Shown here in pieces: positions 15,241 through 23,086 of a stretch of 64,000 nucleotides of DNA (positions are counted from its first letter, which is position 1; the number at the start of each line of letters is the position of its first letter). The stretch is taken from NCBI RefSeq assembly GCF_006636215.1, contig NZ_VIFM01000019.1:1-64000 (forward strand). The letters run 5' to 3'. Position numbers and translations under genes: made by a program. The stretch is from Myxococcus llanfairpwllgwyngyllgogerychwyrndrobwllllantysiliogogogochensis (GTDB taxonomy: Bacteria; Myxococcota; Myxococcia; Myxococcales; Myxococcaceae). Under the pieces are notes generated by a model. It was not told where the DNA came from and made no database searches. It worked only from the letters and a program-made list of their open reading frames with translations.

Positions 15241-16686
15241 TCACGTGGCCGCCCACAAGACCAGGGCGGAGACGAGCCCCACCGCGTAGCTCACCTTGTC
15301 CTTGAGCGCGAAGACGAGCGGGTCCTCGTTCACCTGCCCGCGATGCGCCAGCACCCAGATGCGGCCCACCCAGTAGAGCATCACCGGGCACAACAGCCAC
15401 AGGCGCTCCGGGTGGTCGTAATAGACAGTCACTTCCTTCGACGTGATGTACAGCGCCAGCACCAGCACGGACACCTGGCCTGCCGCCGCGCCCAGGCTGG
15501 CGAGCTGCTCGTAGTCCTGCGCCAGGTACCCGCGCCCGTGCGCGGACGTCTCGTTGGACAGCCGCAGCCGGCGCACCTCGCTCAGCCGCTTCACCAGCGC
15601 GAGCGACAGGAACAGGAACATGCTGAACATGAGCAGCCAGCTCGACGTGGGCACGCCCACCGCCAGCGAGCCGCCGAAGATGCGCACCGTGTACAGGCCC
15701 GCCAGCACCAGCACGTCCAGCATCACCACCTGCTTGAGCCGCAGCGAGTACGCCAGCGTCAGCGCGTAGTACGTCGCCAGCAGCGCCGCGAAGGCGGGCG
15801 GCAAGAGCAGGCACACCGCCGCCCCGGCCAGCAGCAGCACCGGCGCCAGCACCACGCCCACGCTCACCGGCAGCGAGCAGGCCGCGAAGGGGCGCTTCTT
15901 CTTCGTCGGGTGCCGCCGGTCCGAGTCCAAATCCAGCAAGTCATTGAGCACGTACACGCTGGACGCGCACAGGCTGAACGCCACGAAGGCCAGCACCGCC
16001 TGGGCCAACAGATTCGGCGCCGCGGCCTTGTGCGCCGCGAGCACCGGCACGAAGACGAGCGCGTTCTTCGCCCACTGGTGCACGCGCAGCGCCTTCACCC
16101 AGACGCGCGGGCCCACCTTGGGCTTCTCGAAGACGCGGTGGACCTGACGCCCCAGTCCCCGGGCCTTCTCCAGCACGCCCGCCGGCGCGTGGACCACCAC
16201 GATGTTTCGCGACTCGCGCCACAGCGGCACGTCCACCGCGTCGTTGCCCGCGTAGTCGAACGTGCCCAGCGCGGCCTTCAGCTTCGCCAGCTTGCGCGCG
16301 CCGGAGAGGTTCACCGTGCCGTCGCTGGCGTGGACCTCCGCGAAGATTCCCAGGTGCGCGGCGACGGCCTGCGCGATTCGCTGGTCCGCCGCCGTGGCCA
16401 ACACCAGCCGGCGGCCCCGCGCCTTCTCCTCGTGGAGGAACGCGAGCAGTTCCTCGTTGTACGGCAGCTGCGCGGCGTCCAGGCCCGCCCGCCGGGCGAC
16501 CTCCGCCTTGAAGTACGCCTTGCCCTTGAGCACCCACAGGGGCAGCAGCAGGAGCAGCCACGGCGCGCGCTTGAAGAGCACGAGCAGGTTCTCGTGCAGC
16601 GTGTCGGTGCGCACCAGCGTCCCGTCGAGGTCGACGGCGAGCGCCACGTCGGGCGAGTCAGCGGTGAGGGGTGTCTCGGGAAGCAT
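15241..16686 (-). CDS. HAD phosphatase-UbiA prenyltransferase fusion (DPPR synthase-like)
   Basis: This 481-residue bifunctional protein has two domains. Residues 10-200 form a HAD domain: nucleophile motif DLDGT with Asp19/Asp21, the motif II strand VLATAAD, a Lys in SGARKLAKLK, and the acidic motif DYAGNDAVDV. Residues 205-481 form an integral-membrane UbiA prenyltransferase with the Mg-diphosphate motif NDLLDLDSDRRHP (from Asn248). A second conserved segment is LKQVVMLDVLVLAGLYTVRI, typical of the Rv3806c branch that puts phosphoribose on polyprenyl phosphate. The HAD half could dephosphorylate the product. ATG 16686 was preferred to the TTG two codons upstream. It heads the three-gene arabinose-donor unit. 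Confidence 0.87.
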   Translation of the reverse strand: MLPETPLTADSPDVALAVDLDGTLVRTDTLHENLLVLFKRAPWLLLLLPLWVLKGKAYFKAEVARRAGLDAAQLPYNEELLAFLHEEKARGRRLVLATAADQRIAQAVAAHLGIFAEVHASDGTVNLSGARKLAKLKAALGTFDYAGNDAVDVPLWRESRNIVVVHAPAGVLEKARGLGRQVHRVFEKPKVGPRVWVKALRVHQWAKNALVFVPVLAAHKAAAPNLLAQAVLAFVAFSLCASSVYVLNDLLDLDSDRRHPTKKKRPFAACSLPVSVGVVLAPVLLLAGAAVCLLLPPAFAALLATYYALTLAYSLRLKQVVMLDVLVLAGLYTVRIFGGSLAVGVPTSSWLLMFSMFLFLSLALVKRLSEVRRLRLSNETSAHGRGYLAQDYEQLASLGAAAGQVSVLVLALYITSKEVTVYYDHPERLWLLCPVMLYWVGRIWVLAHRGQVNEDPLVFALKDKVSYAVGLVSALVLWAAT

Positions 16687-16769
16687 GGGCAACGGGGGCG
16701 AAGGCTACCCTGTCGGACCGCTCCTGGGAGCGGGAAGGGCGCGCGGCCCCCCGCCCGCCAGGGCACCGC

Positions 16770-17813
16770 TCAGTCGAGTCGGGCGATCAGCAGGGTTTGA
16801 AGGGGGAGGTTTCGGATGGGTCGGCTGCTCTCGATGCGGTAGCCCGCGTCGTCGAGGAAGCCCTCCACCTCCGCGGGCGTGTAGGCGTCAGCGCCGGAGG
16901 TGACGAAGTAGTGCAGGCCGATGAGGGGCGCGGAGCTGGCGGGGTCCTGGATGTCCTCGCGCAGATACTCCAGCACGGCCAACGTCCCCTTGGGGGCCAG
17001 CGAGGAGCGGATGCGGCGCAGGAGCGCCACGTTCTGCGCGGGCGTCAGGTGGTGCATCACCTGGAACAGCAGCACGCCGTCATAGAGGCCACCCAGCTCC
17101 GCGGAGAGGATGTCCCCGGCCTGATGGGTGACCAGGTGGCTCAGCCCCGCGGAGGCGATGATGTCCCGGCCCACTCGGACGCTGCCTTCCAAGTCCAGCA
17201 CCGTGGCCTTGAGGCCCCGGTGGCGCAGGCACAGCTCCGCGGCGAACCAACCGTGCGCACCGCCCAAATCCAACAGGTGTCTGGCACCCCGGGGCAGGGG
17301 GATGGCGCCGACGACTTCCGGGGCCGCCAGCCGGGCGAGCTGATGCATGGCGTGGATGTAGTCGCGCCAGCGCGGGTCCTCCGGCGCGAAGTCGTGGATG
17401 TCCACCGCCTCGCCCGAGCGCACCACGCCCTCCAGCCCCGTCCACCAGTCCCACTGCGCGTAGTTGAACTCCAGGAAGGCGCCCACGTACTTGGGCGAGC
17501 GCGGGTCCAGCCACCGCTTGGAGCGCGAAGCCAGCCGGTAGCGGCCGTCGCGCTGACGCTCCACCGCCTCGCACGCCACCAGCGCCTCCAGCAGGGAGCG
17601 GGTGCCTTCCGGGGACAGCTTCAGCCGCGCCGCCAGCGCCTCCGACGTGGCCGCGCCGTCCGCCAGCGCGCCGTAGATGCCCAGCCGCACGCCCGCCATC
17701 AGCGTGCGCGACGCCATCATCCCGAAGAAGGCATGGGCCAGGGGTTGGGGGGCCAGGTTGAACCAGTCCGCCACTCGCTCCAGCAGGTTGTCCGCCTTGA
17801 GCCCCAGCCGCAT
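16770..17813 (-). CDS. SAM-dependent methyltransferase, O-methyltransferase family 2
   Basis: This 347-residue protein has the two-part plan of small-molecule O-methyltransferases. The N-terminal winged-helix dimerisation domain contains LGIYGALADGAATSEALAAR. A class I Rossmann domain follows with the SAM loop HLLDLGGAHGWFA and a later GDILSAELGGLYDGVLLFQV, then MHHL. The C-terminal strand NLPLQTLLIARLD completes the fold. The substrate is unknown. It starts 11 bp after the MYXO-CTERM-like gene and ends 83 bp before the HAD-UbiA gene, so it may share a transcript with either, but no pathway link is evident. Confidence 0.85.
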   Translation of the reverse strand: MRLGLKADNLLERVADWFNLAPQPLAHAFFGMMASRTLMAGVRLGIYGALADGAATSEALAARLKLSPEGTRSLLEALVACEAVERQRDGRYRLASRSKRWLDPRSPKYVGAFLEFNYAQWDWWTGLEGVVRSGEAVDIHDFAPEDPRWRDYIHAMHQLARLAAPEVVGAIPLPRGARHLLDLGGAHGWFAAELCLRHRGLKATVLDLEGSVRVGRDIIASAGLSHLVTHQAGDILSAELGGLYDGVLLFQVMHHLTPAQNVALLRRIRSSLAPKGTLAVLEYLREDIQDPASSAPLIGLHYFVTSGADAYTPAEVEGFLDDAGYRIESSRPIRNLPLQTLLIARLD

Positions 17814-17824
17814 TCGTGCGCCCC

Positions 17825-18190
17825 CTAACGCTTCTTCCGGGGGAGGGCCAGGCCGGCCAGTCCCACCATCACCAGCGCGGCCTCCACGCCCATCAGGCAG
17901 CCCACCTGCTCCGCCTTGCGAACCCCTGTGTAGCGGCAGGTGCCGTCCTCGCAGGAGAAGCGCGGCGAACAGTCTCCGCTGCTGCGACAGACGGTGTTCA
18001 CCCGCCCCGTCCCGTCCTCCCCTTCCGGGTTGTCCCGGTCGGGTCCGCCCTCTCCAGTGGATGCGTCCGGGAGGGGGATGATGATGCCTCCGTCCCCCGA
18101 TGACTGGGCGAGGGCGACGGCGGGCAGCAAGAGGGGGAGGCAGGCCAGCAGAGACAAGCCCTGGGCGCGGACAAGGTGACGAAGGGACAT
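17825..18190 (-). CDS. Small Cys-rich secreted protein with MYXO-CTERM-like anchor
   Basis: This 121-residue exported protein has a signal peptide (LLACLPLLLPAVALAQ) followed by an acidic, Gly-rich linker. Next comes a compact Cys cluster spaced C-x5-C-x5-C-x4-C, and a C-terminal Cys followed by a hydrophobic helix (AALVMVGLAGLALP) ending in RKKR. That tail is the tripartite layout of myxobacterial surface-sorting signals. The Cys cluster resembles short disulfide modules of myxobacterial surface proteins. It is probably retained at the cell envelope; function unknown. It sits directly upstream of the methyltransferase gene (11-bp gap). Confidence 0.75.
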   Translation of the reverse strand: MSLRHLVRAQGLSLLACLPLLLPAVALAQSSGDGGIIIPLPDASTGEGGPDRDNPEGEDGTGRVNTVCRSSGDCSPRFSCEDGTCRYTGVRKAEQVGCLMGVEAALVMVGLAGLALPRKKR

Positions 18191-18304
18191 GACGGGGTCG
18201 TCACCCTAACCGCCCCGCCGCACAGATGCATCCACCGTGGAAACCGGAACTCGGGGGTAGATTGTCCCACCCCACCGCCTTCATCTGGTAGCGTACGACC
18301 CGCG

Positions 18305-19633
18305 ATGGCCGCCCCCAGAATCCTCGTCGTCGATGACAACCCGGAGCTTCTTTCCCTCCTCACGCAGCTGTTCGAGGACGCGGGCTACGAGGTCGTCGGC
18401 GCCAGCCGCGGCAGGCAGGCGGTTGACGTCGCTCGGGCCAATCCCCCCGGCGCGGCCGTCTTGGACATCCTGCTGCCGGACATGATGGGCTACCACCTGG
18501 CGGACGCGCTGAGGAAGGACAACCCCCAGCTCCCGCTGCTCTTCATCACCGGCGTCTTCAAGGGCGGCAAGCACGCGCTGGAGGCCCGGCAGAAGTACCA
18601 GTCCGCCGGCTACTTCGAGAAGCCGTTCGAGGCGCAGAAGCTGCTGGAGGCCGTCACCAAGGTCCTCCCTCCGGAAAAGAAGGCCCCGCCCGCCGGCTCC
18701 CTCCAGGACGCCTTCGAGGTGGAGCTGGACATCGACGTGGAGGAGGAGGGCCCCCAGGATGTGATGGAGCTGACGGGCCGCATCAAGGTGACGGGTGGCG
18801 GCAACATCACCGCGGAGATTCGCGGCGCCAACCTCACCGCCAGCCCCATGCAGAAGGTGCCGGCCACCCAGGTGCGGCGGCCCACGCCGGGCCATCCGCC
18901 GGACTCTCCTCCCGCGGGCTCGGGCGCGCCGGGCAGCCGCCGGGGCGAGCTGAAGGACAACCTGCCCTCGTTGCTCACCGCCTACTACCTCTCCCGTGAG
19001 ACGGGCGAGCTGGGCATCCAGCGCGGCAAGGTGAAGAAGGTCGTCTACTTCGAGAAGGGCATGCCGGTGTTCGCCCTCTCCAACCTGCTGGCGGACCGCT
19101 TCGGGCAGTTCCTCGTCCGCGTGGGGAAGATCAAACCCGAGCAGCTCCAGGACGCCTCCGCCGTGGCGGGAGCGACGAACCGGCGCACCGGCGACGTGCT
19201 GGTGGAGCGCGGGCTGCTCAAGGACACCGAGCGGCTCTACTACGTGGGCCAGCAGGTGAAGGCCGTCATCTACTCGCTCTTCGCGTGGGAAGAGGGCACG
19301 TATCTGATGAGCTTCCGGGAGAAGGCCAGCTCGGAGTCCATCAAGCTGGACGTGCACCCGGCCAACCTCATCGTCCGCGGCATCAAGAAGCTCTACAAGC
19401 CGGAGCGCCTGCGCCGGCTGCTGCAGCCCGAGGACCGGCTCATCCCCGCGGTGGCCCCGGCGTACCAGCTCAACGAAGTGGAGCTGGAGCGGTGGGAAGC
19501 GGAGCTGTTGCCCAAGATTGACGGCAACCGGACCGTCGCGGAGCTGCTGGCGTTCGCCAACCGCCCCGAGCACGTCGTCTACGGCTTCCTGGTGGCGATG
19601 ATGGCGCTGGGCATCCTGGACAAGCGCTCGTAG
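18305..19633 (+). CDS. Response regulator with DUF4388 (PATAN-like) domain
   Basis: This 442-residue protein starts with a CheY-like receiver (residues 5-125). Acidic pocket Asp10/Asp11, phosphoacceptor Asp54 (AVLDILLPD), Thr82 and Lys106 (YFEKPF) are all present, so it should be phosphorylatable. An acidic linker and a Pro/Gly-rich stretch (about 170-215) lead to a DUF4388 domain beginning LKDNLPSLLTAYYLSRETGE. The remainder is helical and ends in an MMALGILDKRS tail. Receiver-DUF4388 proteins are common in Myxococcota and often tied to motility or development, but the partner kinase is not in the window. ATG 18305 is used because it begins the receiver domain exactly. Confidence 0.9.
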   Translation: MAAPRILVVDDNPELLSLLTQLFEDAGYEVVGASRGRQAVDVARANPPGAAVLDILLPDMMGYHLADALRKDNPQLPLLFITGVFKGGKHALEARQKYQSAGYFEKPFEAQKLLEAVTKVLPPEKKAPPAGSLQDAFEVELDIDVEEEGPQDVMELTGRIKVTGGGNITAEIRGANLTASPMQKVPATQVRRPTPGHPPDSPPAGSGAPGSRRGELKDNLPSLLTAYYLSRETGELGIQRGKVKKVVYFEKGMPVFALSNLLADRFGQFLVRVGKIKPEQLQDASAVAGATNRRTGDVLVERGLLKDTERLYYVGQQVKAVIYSLFAWEEGTYLMSFREKASSESIKLDVHPANLIVRGIKKLYKPERLRRLLQPEDRLIPAVAPAYQLNEVELERWEAELLPKIDGNRTVAELLAFANRPEHVVYGFLVAMMALGILDKRS

Positions 19634-19701
19634 CGCGTCCGGGTCGCCGGGCGGGCGCCTGCTTGGAGCCTGGGGCGCCCGGGGTGGCTTGGAGCTCGAG
19701 C

Positions 19702-20349
19702 TCAGCCGCCCGTCAGGCGGGAGCCAATCCAGAACAGGCCGAGCGCACCGGAGCCCACGGCGACGACGCGCTGCACCCAGGTGGTGATGCGGTCGTTGAG
19801 GCGGGTGAGGCCCTCGGCGAAGAGCAGGCCCACGGTGCCCATGCCGATGAGGATGCCCAGCGCGAAGCCGGGCAGGTACGTCCACGCGGCCAGGCTCATG
19901 CTTCCGCCGACGAGCAGCGGGGGCAGGGCGAGCAGCAACGAACGCACGCCGCTGACGGCCATCAGCGCGCCGGCGGCGGTGCTGACGGTGTGCACGTGCT
20001 CATGCGGCTCCTTGGAGTGGCCGGGCAGGTGGGGGTGGCCGTGGTTCAGGCTGTTGGGGAACAACAGCGCCGTCACGGCGAGGGCCACCAGCACCGCGCC
20101 GCCGAAGATTTCGGCCCAGCGCTCGAAAGTCTCCGAGAGGCCCACGCCGGCCAGGAGGCACAGGGAGGCGATGCCGCCCAGCATGGCCGCGTGCCCCAGC
20201 GCGAAGCGGAAGGCGGTGGCGATGGCCGCGCGACGCCGGCCCCCATTCAGGGTTCCGAGCGTGGCCACGGCCGCGCAATGGTCCGGCCCCACGGCGTGGA
20301 GCAGGCCCTGGGACAGACCGAGCAGGAAGGCAAGGAGAATGGGCTGCAC
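19702..20349 (-). CDS. Nickel/cobalt transporter-like membrane protein (NiCoT/UreH-like)
   Basis: This 215-residue protein has about six hydrophobic segments. The first helix carries GLLHAVGPDHCAAVATL, the H-x4-D-H signature of NiCoT/HupN/UreH permeases that binds Ni(II) or Co(II). A histidine-rich loop (NHGHPHLPGHSKEPHEHVH) lies between the third and fourth helices and probably collects metal before transport. The length is short for HoxN (about 330) and closer to UreH/SulP-like half-size transporters. No urease or hydrogenase gene is nearby, so whether it imports or exports is open. It is divergent from the small lipoprotein at 20407. Confidence 0.82.
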   Translation of the reverse strand: MQPILLAFLLGLSQGLLHAVGPDHCAAVATLGTLNGGRRRAAIATAFRFALGHAAMLGGIASLCLLAGVGLSETFERWAEIFGGAVLVALAVTALLFPNSLNHGHPHLPGHSKEPHEHVHTVSTAAGALMAVSGVRSLLLALPPLLVGGSMSLAAWTYLPGFALGILIGMGTVGLLFAEGLTRLNDRITTWVQRVVAVGSGALGLFWIGSRLTGG

Positions 20350-20406
20350 GACGCGGCACCCTAGCCGCGCTTCCCTCCGGAGGCCAGCAAGAGGTACCTA
20401 CGCGTC

Positions 20407-20901
20407 ATGTGGACTGCCTTCCGACCGCTGCCGGCCGCGCTTTCACTCGTGTTTTGTTGGGTCCTCTTCACCGGGTGTGACTCGGGGAAGAAGCAATTCC
20501 AGGAAGCCAATGCGCAGTACGAGGCGCTGGTGGACCGGGGCGTGCCGCCGACGGACCCGGCGTGGGACGCGGTGGTCGCGTCGCTGGAGAAGGTGCCCGC
20601 GAATTCGCGCTCGCGTCCGGAAGCCGACAAGCGTCTTTCGGCCATTCGTGGCCTGCGGGGCAGCCTGCCTCCGCGTCCGTTGGCGACCCCCGGCGCGACG
20701 GGGCCCGGCACCAGCGAGGCGGACGTGAAGCGCGCCGCGTGCGAGGCGCTGGCGAAGAAGCTGGGGCAGGCGTCGGACGAGGCCACTCGCGAGCCGCTGC
20801 ACAAGGCGCTCGAGCAGTGTCACGCGGACCTGGTCCGGCTGGAGGCCAAGAGCCACCCTCCCGGGGAAGAAGGCCACGAGCATGGGAGTCCGCCGCATTG
20901 A
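20407..20901 (+). CDS. Small putative lipoprotein
   Basis: This 164-residue protein has a lipoprotein signal ending FTGC with Cys24; the +2 residue is Asp, which in enterobacteria favours inner-membrane retention. The mature part is helical and charged, with two Cys (residues near 117 and 138) that could form a disulfide. The C-terminus is His-rich (EEGHEHGSPPH), compatible with weak metal binding. There is no recognisable domain. It lies 63 bp upstream of the peroxiredoxin gene on the same strand and 57 bp from the divergent NiCoT-like gene; the shared His-rich theme with the latter may be coincidental. Confidence 0.75.
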   Translation: MWTAFRPLPAALSLVFCWVLFTGCDSGKKQFQEANAQYEALVDRGVPPTDPAWDAVVASLEKVPANSRSRPEADKRLSAIRGLRGSLPPRPLATPGATGPGTSEADVKRAACEALAKKLGQASDEATREPLHKALEQCHADLVRLEAKSHPPGEEGHEHGSPPH

Positions 20902-20963
20902 CGCCGTGTGACGTCGCTCACGGATGATTGAGAACACGTCGGGTTTGTGGCTATGGAGCGCGC

Positions 20964-22112
20964 ATGCCCATGCCCCAAGCAGGTGACGCGGCTCCCGACT
21001 TCGTGCTTCAGGACCAGGACGGCAACTCCGTGACGCTCTCGCAGCTCGCGGGGAAGAACGTCGTCCTCTATTTCTATCCGAAGGATGACACTCCCGGATG
21101 CACCGTGGAGGCGTGCAGCTTCCGCGACGAGCACTCGGTGCTGGAGGCCGCTGGAGCGGTGGTGCTCGGCGTGTCCGCGGACAGCACCGCGAGCCATCGC
21201 AAGTTCGCGACCAAGTTCAACCTTCCCTTCCCGCTGCTGGCGGACACCGAGCACCAGGTGTCGGACGCCTACGGCGTCTGGGGGGAGAAGTCGCTGTATG
21301 GACGCAAGTTCCTGGGCATCAACCGCGCCACGTTCCTGATTGGACCGGATGGCAAGGTGAAGCAGGTGTGGCCCAAGGTGAAGGTGAACGGCCATGTGGT
21401 GGAGGTCCTCGCCGCGCTGGGGGCGAAGCCGAGTGCTCCTGTGTCGGGCGGGTCCGCGTTAGAGGTGGAGGCGGCGGCGCCCGAACTGCCCGCGGCGTCC
21501 GTGAAGGACTCGGAGTGGGTAGATGAACTCACTCCGCTCTCGGGCACTCCGTTGACGGCGCCGGCGCAGGTGACGAAGTTCGAGCCCGCGAAGCGGAAGT
21601 CCGCGGCGACGAAGGCTCCCGCGAGCAAGGCCGCGTCGCAGGATGAGACCCCGGCCGGAGCGGCTGTCGCGGTGACGACCGCGCCCGAGAAGAAGGCCGC
21701 GCCCGCGAAGAAGCCGGCCTCCGAGAAGAAGGCCGCGCCTGTGAAGACCGAGCCTGTGAAGGCCGCGCCCGAGAAGAAGGCCGCGCCCGCGCAGAAGACC
21801 TCCGCGAAGAAGGCAGCGCCTGTGAAGAAGGCGGCCGCGCAGAAGACCTCCGCGAAGAAGGCCGAGCCCGTGAAGAAGGCGGCCGCGAAGAAGACCTCCG
21901 TGAAGAAGGCAGCGCCTGTGAAGAAGGTGGCCGCGAAGAAGGCCGGGCCCGCGAAGAAGACCTCTGCGAAGAAGGCAGCGCCTGTGAAGAAGGCAGCCGC
22001 GAAGAAGGCGTCTGCGAAGAAGGCCACGCCCGCGAAGAAGACCTCCGCGAAGAAGGGGGCCTCGGCGAAGAAGTCCGCTCCCGCGAAGAAGTCAGCTGCG
22101 AAGCGGAAGTAG
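20964..22112 (+). CDS. bcp: Bcp-type peroxiredoxin with histone H1-like Lys/Ala tail
   Basis: This 382-residue protein is about 230 residues longer than a normal Bcp. Residues 1-155 are a thiol peroxidase of the BCP/PrxQ group: peroxidatic Cys46 in DDTPGCTVEAC with the resolving Cys51 five residues later, and a conserved Arg in CSFRDE. After a variable linker (160-230) the rest is almost only Lys, Ala, Pro, Ser and Thr, with a 16-residue repeat of the form KTSAKKAAPVKKAAAK. Such tails resemble eukaryotic histone H1 and bacterial AlgP-like nucleoid proteins. It could place peroxide detoxification on DNA. The frame is open throughout and ends in KRK, so this is one protein, not a frameshift. 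ATG 20964 follows GGAG. Confidence 0.88.
   Translation: MPMPQAGDAAPDFVLQDQDGNSVTLSQLAGKNVVLYFYPKDDTPGCTVEACSFRDEHSVLEAAGAVVLGVSADSTASHRKFATKFNLPFPLLADTEHQVSDAYGVWGEKSLYGRKFLGINRATFLIGPDGKVKQVWPKVKVNGHVVEVLAALGAKPSAPVSGGSALEVEAAAPELPAASVKDSEWVDELTPLSGTPLTAPAQVTKFEPAKRKSAATKAPASKAASQDETPAGAAVAVTTAPEKKAAPAKKPASEKKAAPVKTEPVKAAPEKKAAPAQKTSAKKAAPVKKAAAQKTSAKKAEPVKKAAAKKTSVKKAAPVKKVAAKKAGPAKKTSAKKAAPVKKAAAKKASAKKATPAKKTSAKKGASAKKSAPAKKSAAKRK
21795..22109 (+). repeat. 48-bp coding repeats of the Lys/Ala tail
   Basis: From codon 278 the tail is built of imperfect 16-codon units (KTSAKKAxPVKKAAAK). Three are in a row at 21795-21938, followed by a 6-codon fragment, a fourth unit and shortened versions to the stop. 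AAG is the Lys codon throughout. Repeat number is expected to vary between strains. Confidence 0.85.
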
Positions 22113-22491
22113 CGGAGCGCTGCCGTGAAGCAGGCCACTTCCCAGATGCGTGGACGCGGCGCCTCAAGCCTCGTCCCCGTATCTGGGGATGTGGCGCCAC
22201 GGAGCACTGCCTGTGCGGCGACGACCGTCGTACTCGGACGCACGGTGCTTTGAACCAGGCAAGGGAGCAGGGACTCGCCGCGCAAAATTTGCGGCGAGAC
22301 GCGGGCTTCTGTCCCGAAGAAGTCTCAATCCACCGTGACCATGAAGAAGACGGTGCGCGAGCGCCGAGGAGGGCGTAACTGAGCAAGCGGCCCAAGCGGC
22401 CGCCGTGTACCCGCCTCGTGGTTTGGACACCAGACGTGCCCATTCTCCTGGGATGCGGGGGACTTGAAGACAGACATCCGAGGAGTGGGAC
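22113..22491. other. 379-bp intergenic region without a gene
   Basis: No open frame here looks coding and no tRNA was recognised. The stretch contains GC-poor patches unusual for the contig, a nested hairpin at 22270-22315, and a short GGCGCC palindrome near 22193. The final 30 bp act as leader for the lipoprotein at 22492, which has GGAG about nine bases before its ATG. Confidence 0.6.
22270..22315 (+). ncRNA. Candidate structured RNA element (nested hairpin)
   Basis: GGGAC (22270-22274) can pair with GTCCC (22311-22315). Inside it TCGCCGC (22275-22281) pairs perfectly with GCGGCGA (22291-22297) around an AT-rich loop. The element lies 177 bp upstream of a lipoprotein gene pair. It does not match any riboswitch I can recognise, and the pairing could be chance in GC-rich DNA. 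Confidence 0.3.
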
Positions 22492-22986
22492 ATGCGCGAG
22501 CGGAATTTCCGGCGGTGGGCTCAGGTGGCGGCGTTGACGGTGGGTGTCATGGGCGCGGTGGGCTGCGGTGGCCTGCCCGAGACAGGGGGCAAGCAGCCGG
22601 GCGAGAGTCGCGGCGGGCCGTTCGCTCAGCGTGGCATCCAGCCGGATGCGCTCCTGGACATGCAGGGCAACGTGCATCCCGAGAAGTCCCCGCCCTGGTT
22701 GATGGTCGCGGACCGGGGCCACAACGGCACCATCAAGGACATTGGCTCCAGCATCGACCCGCGCACGCCCAAGCTGGAGGGACAGCAGAACAAGTCTCTC
22801 TGGGACGACAAGGGGAAGATGATGGAGGACCGGTACGGCAGCGAGGGTGGCGCCACCTTCGCGCCGACGGCACAGGGGCTGGGCGGCGAGGATGGCGCGC
22901 TTCAGAGCGGCTCGACAGACTTCAACCACGGTTGGGGTTACCGGCCGCTGGGCTGGCAGGACCGCAACGCTCGGCTGCGGCGCTAG
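22492..22986 (+). CDS. Small putative lipoprotein
   Basis: This 164-residue exported lipoprotein has a basic N-terminus (MRERNFRRW), a hydrophobic core, and lipobox GAVGC with Cys25. The mature region is hydrophilic, Gly/Asp-rich and largely without predicted domains (PPWLMVADRGHNGTIKDIGS, then WGYRPLGWQDRNARLRR). Its signal sequence closely resembles that of the next gene (MNQGNIRRW..., Cys25), so the two may be paralogues or a functional pair. They are 100 bp apart on the same strand. No known family was recognised. Confidence 0.75.
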   Translation: MRERNFRRWAQVAALTVGVMGAVGCGGLPETGGKQPGESRGGPFAQRGIQPDALLDMQGNVHPEKSPPWLMVADRGHNGTIKDIGSSIDPRTPKLEGQQNKSLWDDKGKMMEDRYGSEGGATFAPTAQGLGGEDGALQSGSTDFNHGWGYRPLGWQDRNARLRR

Positions 22987-23086
22987 GTTCGACTCGGGCG
23001 GACGGCTGATTCTTCGCCGGCATCCGCGTACGAGGATGGGTATCCATCCCTCTGGGGCCTGAATGGCTCGCCGGAGGGATGGACAC

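Noticed and set aside
21795-22112. Lys/Ala tail as product of a frameshift into antisense-like sequence.
   Set aside because: The frame is open and repeat-structured for over 100 codons with consistent AAG Lys usage and a proper stop.
22200-22330. GEMM (c-di-GMP) or cobalamin riboswitch.
   Set aside because: Some GACGC and GGCAA-like pieces occur, but the consensus order and the second stem are missing.
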